From positions 23,132,986-23,196,985 of the forward strand of contig JAPXFY010000015.1 of the NCBI GenBank assembly GCA_030674185.1: a DNA stretch of 64,000 bases, read 5' to 3'. The notes under the pieces are model-generated. The model ran no database searches. It was not told the DNA's origin and was given only the letters and a program-made list of their open reading frames with translations. Made by a program: the position numbers and the translations under genes. Source of the stretch: Monoplex corrugatus. Taxonomy: Eukaryota > Mollusca > Gastropoda > Littorinimorpha > Ranellidae. Below are positions 45,016 through 56,036 of this stretch, piece by piece (within the stretch, counting starts at the first letter, position 1; every line of letters starts with the position of its first letter).

Positions 45016-45200
45016 CCTGATGTTAATGGATAGGCATTTGTTGGTAAGAATGCTTTTCATCTTCTTGAATGCTGTTTTGGCTTGGCTGATTCTGCTGGCT
45101 ATTTCTGATGTGCATCTGCCGTCTGGTGAAATGATCGTTCCCAGATATTTACACTTATCAACCTGTCTCAAAGCTGTGCCATTTGCTGTTATTTGACATG
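45010..45200 (-). repeat. RTE-type LINE internal fragment
   Basis: The minus-strand frame 45196-45014 reads ITANGTALRQVDKCKYLG, SPDGRCTSEIASRI and FKKMKSILTNKCLSINIRK. This is a middle piece of RTE ORF2, truncated at both ends, lying between two tandem arrays. Confidence 0.85.
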
Positions 45201-45825
45201 AGGGCCTATATAAGATAAGTAAATACATACGTAACGATATCGACACTTCGATGGGTCCACGTCAGATAAGTAAGTATGTGCGTAACAAATCAACACTTCG
45301 ATGGGCCACATAAGATAAGTAAGTACATACATAACGATATCGACACTTCGATGGGTCTTCGTCGGATAAGTATGTGCATAACAAATCAACACTTTGGTGG
45401 GCCCACATAAGTAAGTACATACATAACAATATCAACACTTCAGTAGGTAAGGTAGGTAAGTACATACACAACAAGTTCAACGTCTCTGTGGGCTCACATA
45501 AGATAAGTACATACATAACCAGATGAACACTTCGGTGGGCCCATATAAGGTAAGTATATACATAACAAGATAACACATCGGTGGGTCCATGTAAGAAAAC
45601 ACATACATAACAAGATCAGCACCTTGGGGATAAGTAAGTACGTACATAACAAGATCAACACGTCGGTGGGCCACATAAGATAAGTAAATACATACATGAT
45701 AAGATCAACACTTTGGTACACCCACATAAGTACATACATAACACGATCAACACTTCGGTGGGTCCAATAAGTAAGTTTATACATAACAAGATCAACACCT
45801 TGGTGGGCCACATAAACCTCTGCTG
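45200..45825. repeat. Degenerate minisatellite, about 45-52-bp unit, about 13 copies
   Basis: The unit includes ACATAAGATAAGTAAGTACATACATAACAAGATCAACACTTCGGTGGG, shortened variably. The ACACTTCGGTGGG core recurs every 40-52 bp from 45243 to 45805. Confidence 0.8.
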
Positions 45826-45959
45826 GCGATGCAAGCTGCATGGTTTTGTCTTATCGTCCACCATGACACATTGTGTAAGACCATTCTCCAGGACACTCTG
45901 GCAGGAGGCCTTCGCCACAGAGAGGTGAATGGCAAAAATCAAAGACTAGACCAGTGTTT

Positions 45960-46250
45960 GGTTAAGAGAGATTCATCATGCTTGGACGATTTCATGCGTT
46001 TCACATAAACATGCCAGCAATTATTTGGCAGACTCCTTGAGCCTGCGCAAAACTCTGACAAGATCTTGAAATGGTGGGAGGGGGAGAGACATGCAGTCCT
46101 ATGAACCGCTACGCTGACAACTCCAGAATGATTGAGAGATTAAGATGAACAATGAACAGGCTGGTTATTAATGTTGCGGGCTGGGATTTGAACTTGAAAG
46201 ATCAGATCTCATCCAAGGCTGTGTCAAAAACAACCAACCAGCCCAATGTT
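45960..46250 (+). repeat. Dispersed repeat family R2, copy 3 (5' half)
   Basis: Matches 41835-42090: GATTCAT-TGCTTGGA, ATTATTTGGCAGA, GCGCAAAACT, CTTGAAATGG and AATGATTGAGAGATTAAG. It ends about 320 bp before the last M13 exon. Confidence 0.6.
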
Positions 46251-46565
46251 AGTATGCCTTCACTGCTTGTTGCTGCACCTCAGACACAGGATGGAGAATT
46301 CTATCTGCTGCTGGGTCCCATGAGTTCCCCTAACGATGTAGACTATGGAACTAGAATAAGAAGGAACATTTAGAGGAGAAGTAATCCATTGATTGTTGAA
46401 AACCAAAAACGTGTTCTCATGAGTCCATGATAAAGTACAGTGAAGAGTCTTCTGATTAGTAATTGATATTCCCACTTTTAGGTCAATGATTAAATCAAAC
46501 CATACATTATAATTTTAAGATAATGACCATTCTCATACAGTGCAGGCTATGCTGTTTTGTTTCAG

Positions 46566-46665
46566 AGTTCGTGTATCTGTTTCCAACTCTGAAGATTTTG
46601 CTGAAGCCTTCAAATGCCCTGTTGGGTCAAGAATGAATCCTGCCAAGAAGTGCGCACTGTGGTGA
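46566..46665 (+). CDS. M13 metallopeptidase, C-terminal exon and stop
   Basis: Acceptor CTGTTTTGTTTCAG/A, phase 2 in. It reads VRVSVSNSEDFAEAFKCPVG, then SRMNPAKKCALW and TGA (46663-46665). This is the canonical M13 C-terminus: N-x-x-x-F-x-x-x-F-x-C, then G-S-x-M-N-P-x-x-K-C-x-x-W. Exon g is phase 0 out and this exon is phase 2 in, so they cannot splice directly in frame. The intervening catalytic exons (roughly 270 residues in typical members) are not found between 42785 and 46565. The gene is therefore either a pseudogene with an internal loss or a rearranged locus. Confidence 0.92.
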
Positions 46666-46744
46666 TTGCATCACGTTGCCTTCGTCGCTACTGTTGTACA
46701 AAAACAAGTTTGAGGACTTGAGCTGGAGAATTAATTATCACAAA

Positions 46745-46890
46745 AGTTATGTAATCTGTTGTTTTTTAATCTTAATATAGTGAATTTGTTTCTTTGTTGT
46801 GTTTTGTGTACGCATGAAAAAGGCCATTTGGCCGATAATTTGCACCTGCTTTATTTCGTCAATAAACTTCACGTTCTCGTTTTATTTTCA
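46745..46890 (+). terminator. Putative 3' UTR end with AATAAA signal, within a repeat-like segment
   Basis: AATAAA at 46861-46866, about 195 bp after the M13 stop, could serve polyadenylation. The same stretch (AAAGGCC-N4-GGCC, then TCAATAAAC-TCACGTTCTCG) resembles 40400-40470, so the signal may come from a retroelement 3' end. Confidence 0.45.
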
Positions 46891-47039
46891 TAAGTTTCTT
46901 CTTTCTCTTATGCTTGGAAAATCATTACGCTTTTATATTCAAATTTTAAAATCATCTTTACGAGTATTATTTTTCGTAATTGTAGTAAACTAAAGATCCA
47001 GTTGCTTGGCTGTGATACACGATAATTTTTTGGTATGTG

Positions 47040-47876
47040 AACAAAAGATCAAGTAATTTCTCTGGTTGAGTGATCAAACAATCTAAGTAATTTTCTCTGG
47101 TTGAGTGATACAAAAACACGATCCAAGTAATTTTGTCAGGCTGTGATACAAAAACAAGATCCAAGTAATTTTCTCTGGTTGAGTGATACAAAAACAAGAT
47201 CCAAGTAATTTTCTCTGGTTGAGTGATACAAAAACAAGATCCAAGTAATTTTCTCTGAGTTGAGTGATACAAAAACACGATCCAAGTAAATTTCTCTGGT
47301 TGAGTGATACAAAAACAAGATCCAAGTAAATTTCTCTGGTTGAGTGATACAAAAACACGATCCAAGTAAATTTCTCAGGCTGAGTGATACAAAAACACGA
47401 TCCAAGTAATTTTGTCAGGCTGAGTGATACAAAAACACGATCCAAGTAATTTTGTCAGGCTGAGTGATACAAAAACACGATCCAAGTAATTTTCTCAGGC
47501 TGAGTGATACAAAAACAAGATCCAAGTAATTTTCTCAGGCTGAGTGATACAAAAACACGATCCAAGTAATTTTGTCAGGCTGAGTGATACAAAAACAAGA
47601 TTCAAGTAATTTTGTCAGGCTGAGTGATACAAAAACAAGATCCAAGTAATTTTCTCAGGCTGAGTGATACAAAAACAAGATCCAAGTAATTTTCTCAGGC
47701 TGAGTGATACAAAAACACGATCCAAGTAATTTTGTCAGCTGAGTGATACAAAAACAAGATCCAAGTAATTTTCTCAGGCTGAGTGATACAAAAACAAGAT
47801 CCAAGTAATTTTCTCAGGCTGAGTGATACAAAAACACGATCCAAGTAATTTTGTCAGGCTGAGTGATACAAAAACA
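47040..47876. repeat. 40-bp minisatellite, about 21 units
   Basis: Unit: GATCCAAGTAATTTTCTCAGGCTGAGTGATACAAAAACA plus one base. Left units carry CTCTGGTTGAGTG, right units CTCAGGCTGAGTG or GTCAGGCTGAGTG, and AACAAG alternates with AACACG. Period 40 lets all frames run through, giving spurious ORFs of up to 132 codons. Confidence 0.95.
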
Positions 47877-48849
47877 GAAATAGCTGCTTAAACATTGTCT
47901 TTGTAATATTTTATTTTGTGTTGTGCAATTCGTGTTTTGTTAACTTTTGTTAAAGGGAGATTTTTAATGTCTGTAACCTGTCCACGTATGTTTTTAAATC
48001 AATAAAAGGAAGATTAATAAACATGGAACCAAAAAAAGCTGTGCCAGTGTGCATGCTATTTTTGTGTGCGTTTGTACCAACTTGAGAAAACCAAAACTGC
48101 ATTAGGCAGTATGAAGAGGGTCCTAAACTGAAATTTGTGTTCCCATCAATTTGGCTGTGTTCATGGACATATCCTAATCACAGTTGCATCAGTCATAAAA
48201 CCCAACAGGGACTCGTGATATTCGAGTATAATCGGGCATGCTCGTACATTTGGGTCATAGGGATCCACGAAGCGATCAGAAATTACCAGCAAGCATTTTC
48301 CTTCTGGTTCTGGATAAAACTGTCTATTTTTGTGGCAGAAAGGAACAAACGAATAACAAACAAACAAACAAAAACAAACAAACAAAAAAAAGCACCCTTA
48401 GAGCTGAAACACTAAATTTGACTGTACTGCTAGGTCAGGCAGGGTCGAATCAAATTGATTAGTAGTCTGACATCCTAACCAACTTGCTTTGTGTCTGTCA
48501 ACATTGCTCTTAAAAGTGCATAAACCATTGTTTGGTCACAGTCACAAAGTGCTTTTTGCAGTGACAAATATACGACCCCAGAAAAATTATATCTGTTCCA
48601 ACGGTGATCATTTTAAATCTAGTCAGGCATAATTGGAGTTCTTCATAAGAAGCAATGAATGCATCCTCCGAAACAAAAGGAAACGACACGCATCTCGTGA
48701 AATGAAATTAGCTATCCGACTGTCCAGTAATCAGTTCAGTCATCGACATTCTATGATGATTAAATTCTTTTTAGTATAGGAGCTAACTAGTTGCTAAAAG
48801 TTTGTTTCCAATGGTTTAGTTTATAAATCATTATAAACTATCGATGTTG
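47877..48849. other. Intergenic DNA, no gene recognised
   Basis: Contains AATAAA at 48000-48005 and a (CAAA)n stretch at 48355-48390, compatible with a decayed retroposon tail. No coding match. Confidence 0.5.
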
Positions 48850-49570
48850 TTATGTTTCTCTTTTACTAGTGGGTTGAGGAGCTGTTTGAAATCATTTCCC
48901 CATCTTGCCTTGATCTGATAGTCTTCATACAGTGTGTTACCGTCTTTATCATTGACTGCAGCTGTGTTATCAAAGGGCTCGTTTTAACATTTTCATTGCT
49001 TTCACACTTTTCTGAAAGTCTCTTGGGGATTTCTTTCACATGCGGACAGTTTTCCCTGTACCTTTTCCATGATTGGTCCTTGTATACCTAAACCACAAGC
49101 TTGCAGTGTCTTCTTGCCAATGTGTACTCGTTTCGTTTTGGACTTCACCTAGATCTTATAGAGCCTCTTCTTTTCCTGCACACCTTTCTTCATAGTGTCA
49201 TTTCATCAAGCAGTCATCTTCCTCTTTCTTCTTCCTATCCTCTTTTTACGACGTTATTCTTCAGGGTCTTCAGGTGTGCTGCTTTGAATGTTGTCATGAT
49301 CTTTTCAACATTCGTGCCATCTGTGTTGATGTTCTGCAGCTTCTCCTTGACTTCTTTCTGTACCTTCTCCCTGATGTCTTCCTTCTTGTGGCTTCCGTCA
49401 GGTGCATGTGATTCCATTCGTTGCATAAAGTATGCCCCAAAGGATTTAACAGCTAGTTTTGGTTGGTGTGTAGCAAATGTGGATAAAAAAATGAAATATA
49501 TACATTTCTGTGGACCTAAGTTTTGTGATAAGAAAGTGATTTCCTGACCAATTAAAACAGATACCATTAC
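48850..49570 (-). mobile_element. RTE-like LINE, endonuclease-RT linker (second RTE family)
   Basis: The minus strand gives NDKDGNTLYEDYQIKARWGN near 48960-48890, the block that directly precedes RT in RTE-type ORF2, preceded by a lysine-rich helix (EKVQKEVKEKLQNINTDGT, about 49430-49310). Its sequence differs from the abundant RTE family in this window, so it is a separate lineage. Broken by stops. Confidence 0.6.
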
Positions 49571-50380
49571 CAAGTTTCAATGATAGGTTTTGCCCATCAG
49601 AGAATCTTGAATATTATCATGATTATAGTTTACAATATTATATGAGTAACATACTTATTAGTATGTTATGTTTTGGGCTGTGTCCAAAACTACAGTTGTA
49701 CTTAACTAGGCAAAGATGTTGGAAAAGGGAGACTATTTTGTATTATCATGAATCATTCTTGTACGTATATTCTCCAAACTCGTTTGGACTTACTGTGCAG
49801 TACACATAATCAGACTCTTATAGAAATGACCACAGAGAACTCAAACTGTTAGGTGAGCTGACCACATTCCACTTTTATGACTGTAGGAATAGGAGATGGT
49901 GTTATGGGTTATCTGGCTATTAAAATGTTTCATTTTTCAACTGATATAGGACGTGGGAAAGGCCTTGTATTTTGGTTGTATTTATCATTCGTGGGAAGGG
50001 GGGGGAGGAGGAGGGAGAGAGAGAAAGAGAGATGAAAATAAAAGATGTAACAAACTAAGAAAAGAAGTAGTGCGTTTTCGAATTTTAGCTGTAGAGCGTA
50101 GAAGGAAGGGGAGTGGTGATTCCAGGCGCTTGCAGTGTCTATTCGCATGGCATCTGGCCGCCATATTGCTAATGAGAGGGTGTGGACTGGGTTGTTACTA
50201 GTACTGGCAGTGATGAACTCATTGACCTCATACACTGATCAACGTGCGTTTGTATCGATACAGAAATGCCTTGGTGTGCAGCCATTAACTGCAGGAATAA
50301 AGGCTGCGAGAAGATCGTCAGAAGGGAATAACTTTTCACAGATATAATTATAAATAATTATCAGTTTTGAGTAGGATGTT
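49571..50380. other. Intergenic DNA with a short L2-like 3' segment
   Basis: TTCTCCAAACTCGTTTGGACTTAC at 49770-49793 matches the 3' UTR block of L2 copy E (43065-43090). A G-rich run (GGGAAGGGGGGGGAGG) lies at about 49993-50008. No gene. Confidence 0.5.
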
Positions 50381-50385
50381 CTTGC

Positions 50386-50419
<34 letters not shown>

Positions 50420-50420
50420 C
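50381..50420. repeat. (CT)n microsatellite
   Basis: CT repeat with one interruption beside the RTE 3' end. Confidence 0.93.
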
Positions 50421-50454
50421 ATATATGCAAACAAACGCACACATACACAACATC

Positions 50455-51765
50455 TCATCATCATCATCATCATCAGGTGCCCTGCCGCATGGGTTGGCGA
50501 CCATGGACTTCCAACCATCTCTATCTCTCGTTGCCCCCAGCATCTCCCCCACCCTCCTCATCCCCAGCCACTCTGCAAGTCCGTCCAGCATTCTCTCCCT
50601 GGGTCTACCTGGGGCTCTCTTTCCCTCCACTTCCCCGTTGTGACCAGGTGCTCCAAAACCCCTTCCTCATAAAATGGCTATAAATATTGCTTGTCTTTCT
50701 CCTAATCTTCCTTATGAGTGAATCTACTTTCGTTTTTTCTGCTCCATGGAATCTCAACATTTTTAAGAAACCACATCTCGGCTGCCTCGATCCTGCTCTG
50801 GCTTTGCTTGCTGACTGTCCACGCCTCGCATCCGTACAACAGTATTGGTTCTATATAACTTTCAAGGACTCTCTTTCTGATGTTAATTGATAGGCATTTG
50901 TTGGTAAGAATGCTTGTCATCTTCTTGAATGCTGTTTTGGCTTGGCCAATTCTGCCAGCTATTTCCGATAGTGCATCTGCCGTCTGATGAAATGACTGTT
51001 CCCAGGTATTTGAACTTATTAACCTGTGTCAAGGTTGTGCCATTTGCTGTTATTTTGCATGAGGGGATTTCATGTTTTTTACTGATCACCATGACTTCAG
51101 TCTTCCTGTTGTTTAGTTCCAACCCCTTACCTTTGCTTTCTATTTCTAGTATATTCACAAGGTTTTGTAGGTCCCTTTCACTTTCTGCAATGAGCACGGT
51201 GTCATCTGCGTACAGAATGTTGTTTATCATTTTCCCTCCAACCTTTAATCCAGGGTCTTCTTCTAGGTTTCTCATGATATTTTCGCTATATAGTGAAAAC
51301 AGATCTGGTAACAAAACACAACCCTGTCTGACTCCTCTTTTGATGTTTTGAAAAGAGCTTATATTGTTTTCTATTCTCATTGCAGCTGTTTGTTCCCAGT
51401 ACATATTCCTGATTATTCGTAGATCTTTTCCATCAACATTGAGTCTCTCCAGCTGGTTGATCAATTCTTCATGTCGTACCCGATCGAAGGCCTTGGTATA
51501 GTCAACAAAGCATAAATACAAATCTTTATTCATCTCAATTGACCTCTCTATGATAGTTCTTCGGATGTATATGGCATTAATAGTTCCTTTCCCTTCGACA
51601 AATCCACACTGTTCTTCTGCTATTTCTCTTTTGATTCTATTCCTTGTCCTCATCATGATTATTCTTAACAGGATTTTTGTTACATGACTCATCAAACTGA
51701 TTGTGCGAAGGAGTTCGCATTCTATAGTCCCTGTCTTCTTTGGAAGTGCAATGAAAATTGATTTG
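50455..51765 (-). mobile_element. RTE-type LINE, RT to 3' end (longest copy)
   Basis: The minus strand reads from the finger domain (51750) through RT and the C-terminus to the (ATC)n / (GAT)n terminus at 50455-50475. The main frame 51765-50883 holds KKTGTIECELLRTISLM, EEQCGFVEGKGTINAI, FVDYTKAFDRVRH, RQGCVLLPDLFSLY and the active site YADD (NNILYADDTVLI). A single-base insertion near 50970 breaks the frame. The 3' part (50680-50480) continues in others, with RAPGRPRERMLDG. The 5' border adjoins a CA microsatellite. Confidence 0.9.
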
Positions 51766-51913
51766 CATACACACACACACACAAAAACAAAAATAACACG
51801 CCGTCCCACAGAATCCCCCTTTCGTATGCGCATGGCTCTACAAATGTTTGTTAAAAGTATACGAAAAATCACGCACGCGCGCACACACACACACACAAAC
51901 ACATACACACACA

Positions 51914-51956
<43 letters not shown>

Positions 51957-52020
51957 GCACGCACGCACGCACACTCACATACAACACAGAGCGCGCGCAC
52001 ACGTGATCGTGCATGTGTGA
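51766..52020. repeat. (CA)n and (CG/CA)n microsatellites
   Basis: CA repeats at 51766-51785 and 51880-51990 around a short unique block (ACGCCGTCCCACAGAATCC). Confidence 0.9.
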
Positions 52021-52239
52021 AGACATAAAGCTTTTCACTCTGAAGTTAGTAATTCAAAAACTATGAATCCCTTCCCTTCCCCTTCCCCTCCCCCCACACG
52101 TACACACACACACACCTTGCCCCATGCAGTCCTACATAATCACGTCTCATACAGGCGTGTATCAACAAATGTTTGTAAAAAGGTAGACGTCAAAGAGGGA
52201 CTGAACCTCCCAGACAAAAGCGGATATAGCCTACCTTAT

Positions 52240-52657
<418 letters not shown>

Positions 52658-52819
52658 ACCCCGATTCAGGACAAGGGGTTGAAAAATAAAGCCTGCTTTA
52701 AAGAGTTTTCTTTGGTACTGTCTGATACCTTTCAGTGCCAAGCATGATTCTGTAAAAGCAAAAGATAATCAAAAGCTTGGTTTTGGAAATATCTCAGTTT
52801 AAATGTTGGAATGTCTAAA

Positions 52820-53007
52820 GTGTCGCATGTCAAACATTACAACACAAATGCTCACAACAGATTTCTTTTTTATAATGCTGCAGACCCAAGATACTGTTTT
52901 TGTGTCCATGTAGCATGCCTAAATGTAATGCTATCATCTCTTTCTGATTTTCACACCCTGAACATAATTTATGGACATGCATTGTCGTAATGTTTGACAT
53001 GCGACAC
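52820..53007. mobile_element. 188-bp MITE-like element with perfect 21-bp terminal inverted repeats
   Basis: GTGTCGCATGTCAAACATTAC at the left end (52820-52840) is exactly complementary to the right end (52987-53007). The AT-rich interior has no ORF. A flanking duplication is not obvious; the flanks TGTCTAAA and CAGACAGA extend the inverted symmetry slightly. Related single ends are at 54239, 56796, 56988 and 57195. Confidence 0.7.
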
Positions 53008-53109
53008 CAGACAGATGTTTAGCATATTTACCACCAGGCCCAATCACACGTTTTCTTCTAATAAAACACATCTGCACATTCAACATGCACAAAACAAGAC
53101 AAGCTGTAT

Positions 53110-54172
53110 TTCATCATCATCATCATCAGGTGCCCTGCCGCATGGCGTTGGCGACCATGGACTTCCAGCCATCTCTATCTCTCGTTGCCCCCAGCATCTC
53201 CCCCACCCTCTTCATCCCCAGCCACTCCGCAAGTCCGTCCAGCATTCTCTCCCTGGGTCTACCTGGTGCTCTCTTTCCCTCCAGCTTTCCCATTGTGACC
53301 AGGTGCTCCAAATCCCCCTTCCTCATAAAATGGCCTATAAATGTTGCTTGTCTTTTCCTAATCTTCCTTATGAGTGATCTACTTGTGTCTGCCTCCATCA
53401 AGACTGTCTCGTTTGTTTTCTTTGCTGTCCATGGAACTCTCAACATTCTTCTGAGAAACCACATCTCGGCTGCCTCGATCCTGCTCTGGCTTTGCTTGCT
53501 GACTGTCCACGCCTCACATCCGTACAACAGTATTGGTTCTATATAACATTCAAGGACTCTCTTTCTGATGTTAATTGATAGGCATTTGTTGGTAAGAATG
53601 CTTGTCATCTTCTTGAATGCTGTTTTGGCTTGGCCGATTCTGCCAGCTATTTCCGATGTGCATCTGCCGTCTGATGAAATGACTGTTCCCAGGTATTTGA
53701 ACTTATTAACCTGTGTCAAGGTTGTGCCATTTGCTGTTATTTTGCATGAGGGGATTTCATGTTTTTTACTGATCACCATGACTTCAGTCTTCCTGTTGTT
53801 TAGTTCCAACCCCTTACCTTTGCTTTCTGTTTCTAGTATATTCACAAGGTTGTGTAGGTCCCTTTCATTTTCTGCAATGAGCACGGTGTCATCTGCGTAC
53901 AGAATGTTGTTTATCATTTTCCTTCCAACCTTTAATCCAGGGTCTTCTTCTTGGTTTCTCATGATATTTTCGCTATATAGTGAAAACAGATCTGGTAACA
54001 AAGCACAACCCTGCCTGACTCCTCTTTTGATGTTTTGAAAAGAGCTTATATTGTTTTCTATTCTCATTGCAGCTGTTTGTTCCCAGTACATATTCCTGAT
54101 TATTCGTAGATCTTTTCCATCGACATTGAGTCTCTCCAGTTGGTTGATCAATTCTTCATGTCTTACCCGATC
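53110..54172 (-). mobile_element. RTE-type LINE, RT palm to 3' end
   Basis: 5'-truncated copy. The (ATC)n terminus is at 53112-53130 and the body extends to 54172, where it stops within the sequence for the KAFDRVRH region. It is nearly identical to 50455-51500, implying recent activity. Confidence 0.93.
53126..54172 (-). pseudogene. RTE ORF2 C-terminal half (RT palm, thumb, C-terminal domain)
   Basis: An uninterrupted frame of at least 341 codons (first Met 54151, internal to the protein): INQLERLNVDGKDLRI, RQGCALLPDLFSLY, the catalytic NNILYADDTVLI, ELNNRKTEVMVISKK, ANGTTLTQVNKFKYLG, ILLYGCEAWTV, RRMLRVPW, FIGHFMRKGDL, GKRAPGRPRERML and ANAMRQGT, then stop. Reverse transcriptase copies element RNA at a nick. 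Open but truncated, lacking endonuclease and fingers, so it cannot act alone. It is the best template here for the family's C-terminus. Confidence 0.92.
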
Positions 54173-54456
54173 GAAAGCTGTATTTAAGTATTAAAAAAAG
54201 AAGAAATATATTTGAAGAAAAGGAAGATTTTCAAAAAAGTGTCGCACATCAATATTACACGAAATCACAACATGGGTCTTGGTTTTACATCACCAGACTG
54301 ACACAAACAAAAAATGATGCAAACATTAACTTATGGACCAATCTGAACTAAACATTAATCCACTAAGACCATTGAGTCATTATAACCCGTGCCAACAGCA
54401 TGGGTTAAAGGTCGCTCATCGTCATCAGTACATGTAAAGGTCTGAAGCCAACTGTG
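54173..54456. other. Intergenic DNA with a GTGTCGCACATCAA motif
   Basis: The motif at 54239 resembles the MITE end at 52820. Otherwise no feature. Confidence 0.5.
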
Positions 54457-54615
54457 CTAACAAACTTTGAACAGCTGGCACCGTTGCGTGGACACCTTGT
54501 CCATTAACTTAAGTGTGACTTCCCTCACAAGAGAAGTGTGTGGCTCCCAAGAGTACATGTAGTTTGCTACACTCCAGCACCAAAGGCCATTTCTGTCTTT
54601 TGACATGAAGTGCAC
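54457..54615 (-). pseudogene. 3' coding end of an unnamed gene (downstream of the foldback insertion)
   Basis: The minus strand reads VHFMSKDRNGLWCWSVANYM and continues SWEPHTSLVREVTLKLMDK to a TAG (54457-54459). It continues the protein encoded at 56543-56037, from which it is separated by a 1.42-kb insertion flanked by duplicated TGAAGTGCAC. The frame matches across the duplicated Val-His-Phe codons. No domain is recognised in this last 50 residues. Confidence 0.6.
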
Positions 54616-56036
54616 GAGTAAGGTTCGATACGTCCCAGGTTCGACGCATTCCCAGGTTTGATGTGTCCCACACACCCCCACACCCCCACACCCACCCATC
54701 CCACACCCACACACTCCAGACCCCTTGACCCCACATACCACCCACACCCAGACACCATCCTCATACTCACACCCACACCACAAAACACCCACAACCACCA
54801 CCCACACACCCACATCCACACCACGCACACCCACACCCCCTACACACCCATACCAACACACCCACACCCACACCATCAAAACCACCCACCCCACCCAACC
54901 CATCCCCCCCACCCACACACCACCCTCACCCATACCCCCCCCCCCCCGAACCCACATCACCCACACCCCTCACACAACCCACACCCAGACCTCCACACCA
55001 ATCACACCCAGACCTCCACACCAACCACATCCCCACAATCACACCCACACTACTCACACCTTCACCACCCCACCCCCACACTCACACAACCCCACCTACA
55101 CGATCCACACCACCCCCACACTCACACCACCCACATCCACATCACACACTCATATCACCCACCCCTACACCACCAACACTTACACCAACCAAATCCACAC
55201 CACCCCCCACACTCCACACACCTACACCACCCACATCCACACCACCCACATCCCCTCCACCCACACCACTCCATCACTTCCCCCGCACACCCACAACACA
55301 CCCCACACCACCACCACACCAAACACCCCCCACACTCACACCACCTCACCCCACACTCACACCACCCAACCTCCACACCAAACACCCCACACCACCACCA
55401 CCCACACCATCCACACACCCCCATGACACCCACCCACATCCAAGGGTGGTTGGTGTGTGGGTGGTGTGAGATGGGGAGTGGGTGGTTGGGAGTGGGTGGT
55501 GTGAGGTGTGGGTGTAGGGGTGTGGGTGTGCTTGTGGGTGGTGTTGGAGGTGTGGGTGGTAGGGGTGTGGGTGGTGAGTGTGGGGTGGTGTGGGTTTGGG
55601 TGGTGTGGATGTGCTTGTAGGTGGGGTGCTGTGGGTGGGGGTGGTGTGAATGTGGGGGTGTGTGAATGTGGGGGTGTTGGTAGTGGAGGTGTGAATGGTG
55701 TGGGTGTGGTGGTGTGAGGGTGTGGATGTGGAGGTGTGGGTGGTGTGTGGTTGGTGGATGTGGGGGGATGGGTGGTGTGGGTGGTGGTGGTGTGGGGTGT
55801 GAGTGGTGTGGTTTTGGGTATGGGATGGTGCGGGGGTGTGGGTGGTGGGGTATGGGTGAGGGTGGTGTGTGGGTGGGTGGTGGAGGAGGTGGGGTGTGGG
55901 TGGTGTGTGTGTGTTGGTGTGGGACGTATCGAACCTGGGACGCGTCGAACCTGGGACGTATCGAACCTGGGATGTATTGAACCTGGGATGTATCGAACCT
56001 GGGAAGCGTCGAACCTGGGACGTATCGAGATGTCCC
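54616..56036. mobile_element. Foldback-like element with tandem-repeat inverted arms and 10-bp target duplication
   Basis: The outer ends are inverted copies of a 16-bp tandem unit (GGGACGTATCGAACCT). Three units face one way at 54619-54670 and about seven face the other way at 55919-56030. Inside, the left arm (54671-55443) is almost only C and A, and the right arm (55444-55918) almost only G and T, built of CCCACA/CACC-type repeats and their complements. The direct repeat TGAAGTGCAC flanks it at 54606-54615 and 56037-56046. It contains no real ORF; long His/Pro/Thr or Trp/Val/Gly frames reflect composition. It interrupts a coding sequence. Confidence 0.8.

Noticed and set aside
45840..45932. 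Possible exon ending GAGAG/GTGAAT
   Set aside because: Donor-like end only; the translation matches no M13 segment and no acceptor or phase fits.
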